Shown piece after piece: positions 56,226 to 64,000 of a stretch of 64,000 nucleotides of DNA (its first letter is position 1; every line of letters starts with the position of its first letter). The stretch spans positions 5,747,001 through 5,811,000 of the forward strand of contig NZ_CP036433.1 of the NCBI RefSeq assembly GCF_007751035.1, given 5' to 3'. The stretch is from Lignipirellula cremea. GTDB lineage: Bacteria; Planctomycetota; Planctomycetia; Pirellulales; Pirellulaceae. The notes under the pieces were generated by a model, which saw only the letters and a program-made list of their open reading frames with translations, was not told where the DNA came from and made no database searches. Position numbers and translations under genes: made by a program.

Positions 56226-56969
56226 TCAACAGACCGCAAAGAACGGATCCGACCGTTCGCCAGGCTTTGGCACAGGGGGAGCTTTACGAAGCACACTCTG
56301 TGCCAAAGCCTGGGGTTTGGCGAGTACAATCCGCCGGCGGCCGCCGGAGACGACGCCCTTGGCTTTGAGTCGCCCCAGGATGACCGTCACTGTTTCGCGG
56401 GTGCTGCCAATCAGGTTCGCCAGATCCTGGTGGGTAAGCCTTACACGCAAACGAATCCCGCCGGGTTCTGCGGCGCCAAACTGCTCTGCCAGATCCAGCA
56501 GCAGATGCACCAGCCGGTCATGATTCGACTGGAACAGAAGATTCTTGAGCCGCCGTTCGATCCGATGTCGACGCAGACCAACCAGACGCGTAACGCCCAT
56601 GGCGACCCCTGGAGATTCTGCCATCAGTTGCTGGAGAACCTCTGCCGGGATCATTAACACGGCGGCCGGTTCGATCGCTTCCACGTATTCGTCGCGGTCG
56701 TCGCCGTCGAAAATGGCCAGTTCGCCAAACATCTCGCCGGGCTCGACAAACGCCAGGATGGACTCCTTCCCATCGGTCGTTAAATGGCAGACCTTGACCA
56801 GTCCGGCTGTCAGCAGAAAGACGCTGTCGGCCTTCTCCGCCGGCAGATAGACAGGACTGTGCGCCGCAAACGATCGCGAACGGCTGCGCATTTCGATGCG
56901 GCCCATCTGCTCTGGCGACAACTGGCGAAACAGCTCGCACGACTTCAAATGCCACAGCTTGTCGGTCAT
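56226..56969 (-). CDS. Crp/Fnr-family transcription regulator
   Basis: 247 residues from ATG 56969, with AAAAAGGGG about 6 bases upstream. A cyclic-nucleotide-binding-like barrel (about 20-130: LTAGLVKVCHLTTDGKESIL, FVEPGEMFGELAIFDGDD) is joined by the dimer helix to a Crp-type HTH (about 175-225: LTHQDLANLIGSTRETVTVI, LGRLKAKGVVS). The T-R-E-T-V of the recognition helix is standard. No Fnr-type N-terminal cysteine cluster is seen. It sits 214 bp upstream of the peptide gene and 182 bp downstream of the anti-sigma gene on the same strand, so it probably belongs to the cluster's control. Confidence 0.9.
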   Translation of the reverse strand: MTDKLWHLKSCELFRQLSPEQMGRIEMRSRSRSFAAHSPVYLPAEKADSVFLLTAGLVKVCHLTTDGKESILAFVEPGEMFGELAIFDGDDRDEYVEAIEPAAVLMIPAEVLQQLMAESPGVAMGVTRLVGLRRHRIERRLKNLLFQSNHDRLVHLLLDLAEQFGAAEPGGIRLRVRLTHQDLANLIGSTRETVTVILGRLKAKGVVSGGRRRIVLAKPQALAQSVLRKAPPVPKPGERSDPFFAVC

Positions 56970-57150
56970 TGCAGCCCCTTTTTCCTGCCTGTACGATCTG
57001 CCGGCAACGTCCCCGGCCATCGGGGAACATGCGGCATGCAGGGAAGGACGACCGACCGGTCTGATCCTTACAAGAATTTTACCGAGAGGAAGAATTTCTG
57101 CCTGGCCAGATCCCGCGACTTCGCCGCCCCCAGACGTTTCTCCGCAGGGA

Positions 57151-57411
57151 TTACGACGTGTGGGAGTCGATGATTTTCTTGAGGCGGGCCCGGCAATCGT
57201 CGGGCATGCGCACCCGGGCGTCAACGGCGTGCTGGTCAAGAGCATTGGCCTGCTCCCGGGTTTCGTTATGCAAGTGCATCAGGGAACGCCGAAACCGCCA
57301 GCACAGGCGGCACATGCCCAGATGCAGCCAGAGGCTCATCCGTTGCCCCAACGACAGCTTGCGATCCAGCGACAGGGAGACCAGTTTTGAGATTTCTTTA
57401 CAGCTAAGCAT
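57151..57411 (-). CDS. Soluble zinc-finger (zf-HC2-like) anti-sigma factor
   Basis: 86 residues from ATG 57411, 15 bp after the sigma gene. MLSCKEISKLVSLSLDRKLS is the usual anti-sigma N-terminus, and H30-x3-C34-x2-C37 (HLGMCRLC) is the zinc-binding anti-sigma motif. There is no membrane helix, so it is probably a cytoplasmic sensor of redox or metal state. Its position directly behind an ECF sigma gene supports the assignment. Confidence 0.9.
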   Translation of the reverse strand: MLSCKEISKLVSLSLDRKLSLGQRMSLWLHLGMCRLCWRFRRSLMHLHNETREQANALDQHAVDARVRMPDDCRARLKKIIDSHTS

Positions 57412-57426
57412 GGGCGAGGTTCAAGG

Positions 57427-58014
57427 TTACGGGGTGTCGGATTGCCAGCGGTTCCTCATGCAAAACGAGAGTCGCAGACGGGCCCGATGGAGCAGCACCC
57501 ACAGGTTCGACGAAGAAATTTCTAAATCCTTACAAATTTCATTCGTAGCCCGCTCCTCCATTTCCCGCAGGACAAAGACGTCCGCCTGGCGAACTGGCAA
57601 GGTTTCCAGGCAAGCCTGCAGGATTTGCCAGAACTCTTCCCGTTCCAGCGAATCAAATGGTCGGCTGAGCAGCGTGTGATGCTCTTTTTTCCAGTGTCCG
57701 TCTGCCTGGAACAACGCGTCGGAAGCGTCTTCCTCCGCCTGCTGCGTCAGGGACGATGTGCGCTCCCGCAAACGGATAAAGTCGATGACTTTCCGTTTCA
57801 GGATCCCCAGCAACCATGCCTGTTCCGTACCCGTCCCGCTGAACTGCGACTGATGCTGGAGCGCCGCCAGGAACGTTTGCTGCACGACCTCTTCCGCGGA
57901 CTCCCCATCGCGCAGCCGCGACAACGCATAACGAAACAGGGTGTCGCCATGACGATCGACCCAGGCCGACGGCGTCAGGCGGGTGCGGGGTGCAGCTGAA
58001 TTGGGATCGTCCAT
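57427..58014 (-). CDS. ECF RNA polymerase sigma factor
   Basis: 195 residues from ATG 58014. Region 2 is recognisable (LFRYALSRLRDGESAEEVVQ, QTFLAALQHQ), and region 4 at 130-185 (LETLPVRQADVFVLREMEER, then CKDLEISSSNLWVLLHRARL) carries the HTH. A longer-than-usual linker of about 45 residues joins them. It is the first gene of the leftward sigma/anti-sigma/Crp/peptide series. ECF sigma factors with HC2-type anti-sigmas control bufferin genes in other bacteria, which agrees with the arrangement. Confidence 0.93.
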   Translation of the reverse strand: MDDPNSAAPRTRLTPSAWVDRHGDTLFRYALSRLRDGESAEEVVQQTFLAALQHQSQFSGTGTEQAWLLGILKRKVIDFIRLRERTSSLTQQAEEDASDALFQADGHWKKEHHTLLSRPFDSLEREEFWQILQACLETLPVRQADVFVLREMEERATNEICKDLEISSSNLWVLLHRARLRLSFCMRNRWQSDTP

Positions 58015-58227
58015 AAATCCGGCGGGAAAGCAAAATCAGAGCGCCAGCGAGCGGCGGTCAACCAGGAGCGGAGTTCGTCATTGTGGGTTGACGAACGATT
58101 CGCTGTCAACCGACATCCTCCCGCAGCAACGCACTTCGCCAGTCCGACTTCCTTGAGTGCGAGGGAAAAACAACCTGGGTTTTTGCATCCCTTAGCAGGG
58201 CGAAGTTCAGCAGACCCTTCGGAACGA

Positions 58228-58315
58228 GGGGAAAATAACTTCGGTTTTTGTATAGTGAGCCGAACGCGCTAGCGTCGGGCGGTTCTACTCCTGTGAGCCG
58301 AAGTTATTCTTCCCC
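58228..58315. repeat. Long-range inverted repeat upstream of the ECF sigma gene
   Basis: Arms at 58228-58244 and 58298-58315 pair with one extra base; the interval is 53 bases. A diverged direct copy of the left arm region (GAGGGAAAAACAACCTGGGT onward) lies at 58161-58188. It lies about 215 bases upstream of the sigma start and may be regulatory or a transposon remnant. Confidence 0.5.
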
Positions 58316-58352
58316 AGTTCCTTCGCTCGCCCGTACCTGGTGAAATAAAAAA

Positions 58353-58380
58353 CCGGCAGGGAACGCGTGTTCCCTGCCGG
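58353..58380 (-). terminator. Terminator of the alpha-2-macroglobulin gene
   Basis: A perfect 12-bp stem CCGGCAGGGAAC/GTTCCCTGCCGG encloses the loop GCGT, 28 bases past the minus-strand stop. On that strand it is followed by TTTTTTATTTC. Confidence 0.9.
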
Positions 58381-58408
58381 CGGTGAACGACTTCTCATTT
58401 GACGAATG

Positions 58409-61400
58409 TTACTTCGCTGTGATCTCGACTTTGAGGCCGTCGACCCACTGCTTGTGTTCGTCGGTGTAGTACAGGTAGGCGCGGCTGGCGGGGCCGGTGT
58501 AGACGCCCGGAACGGCGGCCACGAAGCTCAGCGGCAGGTCCACCCGTTCTTCCGCCTCCAGGGCGCGCCAGTACAGCACGACTTCGCGGCCGATCACTTC
58601 GTAGGCGGCGATCTTCCCCTGCTTGACCAGCTCTTTCAGCTGGTCGTGGCGAACTTCCAGGCCGCCGGGGGCGCCGATGATGGCCAGCGGCGTCGGCACG
58701 GTTTCGTTCGTCCGATTGACGATCGTCACTTGCGCTTCGGTCACCGCGCCTTCTTCGACTTTGTCGTCGACCAGCTTCACTTCCAGATGCAACGCACACT
58801 TCTCGGCCGACGCCGGCGTCAGTCGATTGTAGTTGACCGACATCGAATACGGCATCTGCGAACCGTCCTGCATGCGGACCTGCACGTTGTGTTCGCCGGC
58901 CTGGCTCAGCTGCGCCAGCACCGCGGCGGACAGCGGCAGTTCGATGGCGCCGGTCGTGTCGGCGGTGAAGCTGACGGCGTCGCCGATCGGCTCGCCGTCG
59001 ATGACCAGCTGCAGGCTGCCGGGCGCCTTCGGTTTGGCCCGGGAAGCGTCGTAAGCGACGATCGCCTTGAGGGCCAGGATGGTCGACTGCGTGGAGCCGA
59101 AACGGCCCGACTTGCAGGACTCGGCCAGGTACTGGATGGAGCGTTCGACGTTCTCCACATAGTGCGGATTGCCGAGCCAGGCGAGGGCCGCCAGCGACGT
59201 CGTTTCAATCTGCAACGCTTCGCCGCCGGAGCCGACCACGCTTTGCGTAGCGCCGCTCAGTGAGCCGTCGGCCTGCTGGTAACCGGCCAGCTTGTCGAGC
59301 AGATGGTTCGAGCCGTCCTTGTCGCCAGCCAGCGTCAGCACGTTCGCCGCCAGGGCGACGGCGTAGCTGTTCTGCGATTTCTCGGCCAGCTCGCGGACTG
59401 CTTTCACCTCGGTCGACAGATCCGCGTCGACGTCGGCCGAGAGCAGCGCCCAGGTGTTATAGCCGATGGAGCATTCCGGCTCGGCGACCCAGGTGTGCAG
59501 CGTGTGGGTCTTCCGTTCGAAACCGCCTTTGCCGTCGCGCTGGGCCAGCAGCCATTTGGTGGTGCGGGCCAGCATGTCGGCGTCGACCTGGCGGACTTCG
59601 GCCATGTCGCGGAACTCCATCAAACCGTAGGCAGTGAGAGCGTCGTGGCCCGGATCGCCGCCGAACCATTCAAAGCCGCCCGACTTGCTTTCAAAGCCGA
59701 GCAAACGCGCATAGCCGCGGTCCAGGATATCGGCGCTCCGTTCAATCACGGCCGGGTCGACGCCCTGGTGCGACATGAAATACTGCTGGGCCATGACGAG
59801 CGGATACACGCTGGAGCTGGTCTGCTCAAAGCAGCCGCAAGGCTCGCGGATGAGGGCTTCCAGCGCCTGGGTCATGCTGGCCAGCGGGGTCGGGTAGACG
59901 ACCGCCTTGGCCGTGAGACTGCGCGGGACGATGTCGGCTGGGATGTTCACGGTGAACGTGGCCGTTTCGCCCGGCCCGAGCAGACCGCCCTGGCCGTCGG
60001 CCAGCGGGAAGCCCTGCGGACGGACGGTGACAGAACGTGTCACTTTGTCGGCGTACGGCCCAGCCGTCGCGGACAGGGTGAAGTTCGCCGGACCATTATG
60101 CGGCTGGACGGCGATCTCCAGCAGTTGCCGGACCCGTTCGCCCGCGGCGAGCGTGAACGGCGCTTGCGGCGAGATGATATCGAGCGCGAGGTGCGTATCG
60201 GCGGCGAACTGCGACTGGCCGAGCGCGGCGTCGGTCGCATTGACGACGCCGACCGGCAGGCGAATGAGGTCGCCGGCCGTCACTTCCAGCGGCATCTTCG
60301 GTTCCAGATAGAACGGCTCCACCGATTCGATCTGCAGCGTCCCGGCGCCCAGCGCCCCGTCGGCCGAAAACGCATCGGCCGCCACGCGGAAGCTGGTGAC
60401 GGAATCATTCAGGTCAAAGCTAATCGTCGCCTTGCCGTGTTCATCGGTCTTGACGCCCGCATGCCAGAAGAGCGTCTCAGCAAAGTCCGTCCGCTCCCCC
60501 GCCTTCCGACCCGGCCGCACCACATGGGCAAACTCCCGCACCGCGACAAAGTCGTTTCGCATGACCGGTCGATCTTCAGCAAACAGGCGGGCCCGTTTTT
60601 TGCCAGCGTCGACTTGCTTCAAAGCTTGATCCAGATCGTCGGCTTCGCGTCGTGGCACGGCGAGCCGCGAGGCCGACTGGGCCGGCGCCCGCAGGGCGCG
60701 CAGCTGGTTCACCACCACGGGCTCATTCGCCTCCTGGTCTTTCGCCGGAGCCGGATCGCCATGGGGCACAGGTCGGTCGCCAACGACCGGCCGTTCTGCG
60801 AGGTCCAAAGCCGCTGCTTCGTCCGGCTCGGCTGCGGCATGTTCGATACCCGCCGGAGCGGCAGGAGCCGGCGGCGGCGCGCCAAAGTTGGCTTCCACCT
60901 GCGGCAAAGCAAAGTCCTGGATCGCGCCGCCCCTTTGCAGCACCATGGCTTTATTGAGTTCCTGCTGCGAGGCACGCCGCAGGGCGATGGCGCGACGACC
61001 CTGGTCGCCGTGTTCTGCGAGGAACTTCGCCAGATCGACCAGGGCGAAGCGTCGCCAGCCTTGCACGCCCAGCAGCAGGTCGACGGCCAGCGGAGCCGTT
61101 TCATTTTGCGGATCCAGGTAGACCTGGGCGTCGGCCAGATCGTGGACATCGTCTTCCAGCAGCACCATCACCGGCAGGCTGGGAGCCTGCTCGCGACGGT
61201 CGATCATTTCCAGCACGCTGTCATCGATCGCGGTAACGCCCACCATGGCGGAGAGCGGTTGTCCGGCGGCGTCGGTCGTTTCAATCTGAACCACCGCCTT
61301 GCCGCCAGGCGTGTAGGTTTTTGCATCGGCAGTCAGCTTTAACTGCACGCTCCGCTGGGGCTGGCGGAACAGCAGACGCTCGGCCAGCGGCCGATCATTG

Positions 61401-62677
61401 GCGGCCCAGACCGCGGCGACCAGCACGCCGTCGGCATGCTGCGGGTCGAATTCGACGGCCTTCATTTTGCCGGCTTCCAGCTCGACTTTTTGCGTAGCAA
61501 TCTCCAGATCGCCCTTGCGCAACGTGACCAGGAACTGGCCCGACTGGCTGGAGCCAACCTGCAGACGCACCTTGTTCTGTGCGACATCCTCGGCCGTACG
61601 CAGAACGGCGCCCGTCGGCTGGATGGCCGGCAGGGCGTAGGTCGTACGGATGCCGCGGGGCTCTGTGATTTTGAGCGAGTACGTTTCTCCGGTCTTCGGC
61701 GTCAGTTCAAAGCGACCGCGCCCTTCATGTTCCGAACGAAATTCGGCAACGGTTGCCCCCTGGGAATCGACGACGACCCCGGCCAGATCGGCCGGTTTTT
61801 TGGCGGGCGTGAATGCTTCGAAGTAAACGCGGGAAGGCAAACCGGCGACCAGATCGCCGCCTTCGGGATACAGATTCAAATCGACGGTCTGCAGCAGGAT
61901 GGGGATCGTTTTGCTGGCCGTTTCGACCACGCCGCCGTCTTCGATCACCAGGGCCAGCGCGCCTTCGCCCCGACGGATGTCCGCCGGCAAAGAGAAGCGG
62001 GCCGTGGCCGTCCCTTGCGGGCTAACCTGGGTGCGTCCGCGATAGACTTCGGCGCCATCCACCCGGGCGAGAATGGTGACTTCGGCGCCGGCGGGCGGGC
62101 CGCCTTCGGCCCGTTCCACTTCCAGCGTGGCAGCGACTTCGTCGCCGGGGCCGTAACCGTCGCGAAGGAATTTGATCTGGCTCTTCAGCCGCGGGGCGCG
62201 ATACGCGCGGATATCAAATTTCCGTTCGGCCGGCGCATTCCCGCGAGCCGGATCGGTAATGACGATCTTGTACTCGCCGCCTGCTTGTTCGGCGGGAATC
62301 TGCCATTGAAAGCCAAGTACTGCGTCTGTCAGCTGGGCGTGGCCGCCGGCGACGACGTCGCCTTTGGGGCCGGTAATTTCGATCATCCGGGTGACGGACC
62401 CCGGTTCAGGACGATTACCGGCGAAGTCCAGCGAAACGCCCCGCACGCGGAGAATCTCGCCGGGCCGATACAGCGGCTTGTCGGTCGAAACCGTGGTGCG
62501 ATACCGCTCTAATCCGCCCAACTGCTCGGTGGGGGCAGTGGCACGGAGCGTCGCTGGGGCCGATGGTTCTTTGCTGGGAGCCTCCGGTTCCGCTGCAATC
62601 GCTTGCCAGAGAAGGCCGCCTGTGAGAAGAAAACTCGCTCCCAATCCCAGCCGCAAGAGTTGTGCGCGTCGAGTCAC
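58409..62677 (-). CDS. Bacterial alpha-2-macroglobulin with thioester
   Basis: 1422 residues from GTG 62677, with GGGAG about 8 bases upstream; the frame opens at 62761. An export signal (LLRLGLGASFLLTGGLLWQA) is followed by macroglobulin domains (STDKPLYRPGEILRVRGV is the MG1/MG3 hallmark) and a likely bait region rich in Ala/Pro/Glu at about 600-700. The thioester motif CGCFEQ lies near residue 948, followed by the alpha/alpha toroid (about 950-1250) and the receptor-like C-terminal domain. It traps proteases in the periplasm. A PBP1C gene, its usual partner, is not adjacent. A terminator follows. Confidence 0.95.
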   Translation of the reverse strand: MTRRAQLLRLGLGASFLLTGGLLWQAIAAEPEAPSKEPSAPATLRATAPTEQLGGLERYRTTVSTDKPLYRPGEILRVRGVSLDFAGNRPEPGSVTRMIEITGPKGDVVAGGHAQLTDAVLGFQWQIPAEQAGGEYKIVITDPARGNAPAERKFDIRAYRAPRLKSQIKFLRDGYGPGDEVAATLEVERAEGGPPAGAEVTILARVDGAEVYRGRTQVSPQGTATARFSLPADIRRGEGALALVIEDGGVVETASKTIPILLQTVDLNLYPEGGDLVAGLPSRVYFEAFTPAKKPADLAGVVVDSQGATVAEFRSEHEGRGRFELTPKTGETYSLKITEPRGIRTTYALPAIQPTGAVLRTAEDVAQNKVRLQVGSSQSGQFLVTLRKGDLEIATQKVELEAGKMKAVEFDPQHADGVLVAAVWAANDRPLAERLLFRQPQRSVQLKLTADAKTYTPGGKAVVQIETTDAAGQPLSAMVGVTAIDDSVLEMIDRREQAPSLPVMVLLEDDVHDLADAQVYLDPQNETAPLAVDLLLGVQGWRRFALVDLAKFLAEHGDQGRRAIALRRASQQELNKAMVLQRGGAIQDFALPQVEANFGAPPPAPAAPAGIEHAAAEPDEAAALDLAERPVVGDRPVPHGDPAPAKDQEANEPVVVNQLRALRAPAQSASRLAVPRREADDLDQALKQVDAGKKRARLFAEDRPVMRNDFVAVREFAHVVRPGRKAGERTDFAETLFWHAGVKTDEHGKATISFDLNDSVTSFRVAADAFSADGALGAGTLQIESVEPFYLEPKMPLEVTAGDLIRLPVGVVNATDAALGQSQFAADTHLALDIISPQAPFTLAAGERVRQLLEIAVQPHNGPANFTLSATAGPYADKVTRSVTVRPQGFPLADGQGGLLGPGETATFTVNIPADIVPRSLTAKAVVYPTPLASMTQALEALIREPCGCFEQTSSSVYPLVMAQQYFMSHQGVDPAVIERSADILDRGYARLLGFESKSGGFEWFGGDPGHDALTAYGLMEFRDMAEVRQVDADMLARTTKWLLAQRDGKGGFERKTHTLHTWVAEPECSIGYNTWALLSADVDADLSTEVKAVRELAEKSQNSYAVALAANVLTLAGDKDGSNHLLDKLAGYQQADGSLSGATQSVVGSGGEALQIETTSLAALAWLGNPHYVENVERSIQYLAESCKSGRFGSTQSTILALKAIVAYDASRAKPKAPGSLQLVIDGEPIGDAVSFTADTTGAIELPLSAAVLAQLSQAGEHNVQVRMQDGSQMPYSMSVNYNRLTPASAEKCALHLEVKLVDDKVEEGAVTEAQVTIVNRTNETVPTPLAIIGAPGGLEVRHDQLKELVKQGKIAAYEVIGREVVLYWRALEAEERVDLPLSFVAAVPGVYTGPASRAYLYYTDEHKQWVDGLKVEITAK

Positions 62678-63154
62678 TGCAGGTCTCCCAGAAGATTGTT
62701 GGAATCGGTCGCCGCGGCGACCTTGTGCCAGCCTGTCGCCAGGATAGACGCATTCCAGCACGCAAGAGTTCCCAGCGAATCGCCCAGTTCAGGTCGAAAA
62801 CGGCTCCTTTCCCTTACAGACGGCAAGCCCGGCGCCTGCCGATCGGACCGTCATCTTTTTTGCGGGTGTCCGCCATTGGAAGGGGGGGCTACCCAAAGCA
62901 GACTCGATTCTGACCCGCTTTTTACGGGAAAATTCCCTGCGAACGATTGGCCGCCCTTTGTAATGGATTCGTGCTGGCGAACGGCCGGCATGTGACAGGG
63001 GATCGGTTCAGGAAGATTCTGCAGGCAAAATTACTGCAAGGCCGATCGCGGCGGCGAATCTCGGCAGGCAGCCAGTCTTTTGCGAGATTTGTAAGCTATT
63101 ATTGGAAACGGAAGCGTTTTTTGAACGCTGCTTGTTTTGACCTTCGAGATAGCC
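62678..63154. other. Divergent intergenic region
   Basis: 477 bases between the macroglobulin (leftward) and the PilZ gene (rightward). It is AT-rich only near 63085-63125. No convincing promoter boxes, RNA or ORF. Confidence 0.35.
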
Positions 63155-63970
63155 ATGACTGAGAACCGTCGTACCTCGTATCGCTGCCCGGTGCGTTCGA
63201 ACGATGAAGTTGCGATCCTGCGCACCAGGCGTCGTGATCTGGTGGTGCGCATCATCGATGAATCGGCAGGCGGTCTTTCCATCCAGGTCGAAAACTCAAA
63301 GGAGTTGAGCGAAGGAGAAATCCTCTCCATTGCCCACAACTCCAGCTGTTTTGAGGTGCGCGTCGCCTACCTGCGAGAACAGGCGGAAGACGGCAAGTGG
63401 CGGGTCGGCCTGGAGCGACGCGGCGAGCTGAAATATTTGCACAGCGCTGGCGTGTTCCATGGCGTGACCTTCCGCGACTTCACCGCTTCGTTTGGCTTGC
63501 TGGCCGTGACGAGCGCGATCCTGTTCATGATCTGGCACATGTCGCCGCCCGAGTGGAAAAAGGGCCTTTTCGGCGAAGAAGACACCGCGATCGTAGAGAA
63601 CAGCGACGCAGAAAACGACAGCGAAGCCCGCGAGAAACTGCTCGCGGCAAAATACCTGCGACTAAGCGACGCACGTTCCCCGCGCTTCGCCAACATGCTG
63701 GAACTGACCCCGCCGCAGGTGAAAGAAATTCACACCGTCGTCGAGGCGACTTCACGTTCGATTGCCGGCATGTATCGCAATCGTTCGGGCGACGACGATG
63801 ATCGCTGGATCGATGCCAGCCTGGATCTGATCAACAAAACGTGGATGCGGATCGAACAGGTCATGACCCCACCCCAGCACGAACGGTTTGCCCAGATGCT
63901 GCAGCAGGCCAAACTGCGATCGCAGCAGGCCCGTGCCAGCGAACCGCCGGCTACCGTCGCAGTACCTTAA
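63155..63970 (+). CDS. PilZ-like domain / TM / LTxxQ (Spy-like) fusion protein
   Basis: 271 residues from ATG 63155. The N-terminal 100 residues look like PilZ: RRTSYRCPV with basic residues, then DESAGGLSIQVE, the D/N-x-S-x-x-G c-di-GMP site. A membrane helix follows (about 113-132, FTASFGLLAVTSAILFMIWH). The C-terminal part (about 150-265) is helical and has two LTxxQ-like repeats, LTPPQVKEI and MTPPQHERF, as in the periplasmic Spy/CpxP chaperone family. It could connect c-di-GMP inside the cell with envelope state outside. Orientation is inferred from the single helix. Confidence 0.8.
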   Translation: MTENRRTSYRCPVRSNDEVAILRTRRRDLVVRIIDESAGGLSIQVENSKELSEGEILSIAHNSSCFEVRVAYLREQAEDGKWRVGLERRGELKYLHSAGVFHGVTFRDFTASFGLLAVTSAILFMIWHMSPPEWKKGLFGEEDTAIVENSDAENDSEAREKLLAAKYLRLSDARSPRFANMLELTPPQVKEIHTVVEATSRSIAGMYRNRSGDDDDRWIDASLDLINKTWMRIEQVMTPPQHERFAQMLQQAKLRSQQARASEPPATVAVP

Positions 63971-64000
63971 AGGCAAAGTTGCCGCCCCACTTCTGCCCGA

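Larger units (their letters stand above)
58015..58408. other. Intergenic with imperfect repeats
   Basis: 394 bases upstream of the sigma factor gene and downstream of the macroglobulin gene. Contents: an inverted repeat of GGGGAAAATAACTTCGG (58228-58244) and CCGAAGTTATTCTTCCCC (58298-58315), an older near-copy of the left part at 58161-58188, and the macroglobulin terminator. The sigma promoter is probably here. No gene seen. Confidence 0.5.

Noticed and set aside
59303-61342. Plus-strand ORF of 679 codons
   Set aside because: Antisense to the alpha-2-macroglobulin gene.

Overview
The window looks like chromosomal DNA of a planctomycete, most likely of the Pirellulales. The reasons are the high GC, the DUF1559 pseudopilin with a companion lipoprotein, the secreted sulfatase, the PQQ-like propeller proteins, the large secreted multidomain fusions, the MoxR/DUF58 pairs and bacterial genes of tetrahydromethanopterin (H4MPT) C1 metabolism. 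About 50 genes are visible on both strands. No rRNA, tRNA, prophage, complete insertion sequence or CRISPR array was seen. Functions are read from motifs and family resemblance; no database search was run.  Layout. 1-9.6 kb: MoxR-DUF58 pair (DUF58 cut by the window edge), secreted sialidase-like protein, FHA-GAF histidine kinase, zinc-ribbon membrane protein, Gfo/Idh/MocA oxidoreductase, and a coiled-coil plus SPFH protein pair ending in a strong terminator. 10-13.6 kb: ribbon-helix-helix protein with candidate operators, then the C1 group mtd-fae with a divergent ATP-grasp gene. 13.6-22 kb: CBM9/sugar dehydrogenase/cytochrome fusion, a decayed AhpD-like gene, a sulfatase, and a trypsin-like PDZ protease next to a catalytically dead relative. 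22-28 kb: SDR epimerase and an RND efflux pump with its adaptor. 28-30 kb: receiver-ATPase protein followed by two miniature inverted-repeat elements and a hairpin tandem repeat. 30-40 kb: DUF4198-kelch protein, pseudopilin plus lipoprotein, isochorismatase/ThuA/sugar-binding fusion, and a propeller-MoxR-DUF58 operon. 40.5-43.6 kb: an accessory stretch (macro domain, possible PD-(D/E)XK protein, small membrane protein, frameshifted TPR-like gene, phosphatase). 43.8-52.4 kb: large secreted protein, esterase, DUF420 protein, PQQ propeller, serine hydrolase and TIM-barrel isomerase. 52.4-58 kb: ECF sigma factor, zinc anti-sigma factor, Crp regulator, Cys-rich Tat-exported peptide, DUF692 (MNIO) enzyme, DUF2063 partner and DUF547 protein. 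58.4-64 kb: alpha-2-macroglobulin and a PilZ/LTxxQ fusion.  The most interesting system is the 52.4-58.0 kb cluster. It has the parts of a bufferin-type RiPP locus (precursor, MNIO oxidase, recognition partner) and sits behind an ECF sigma/anti-sigma pair and a Crp-family regulator, all on the minus strand. The expected output is an exported, cysteine-modified, copper-binding peptide. Other notable points are a roughly 133-bp mobile-like repeat that supplies the stop codons of two unrelated genes, a PDZ domain nested inside a dead protease, a PilZ-to-Spy-like transmembrane fusion, and two genes carrying single-base lesions.
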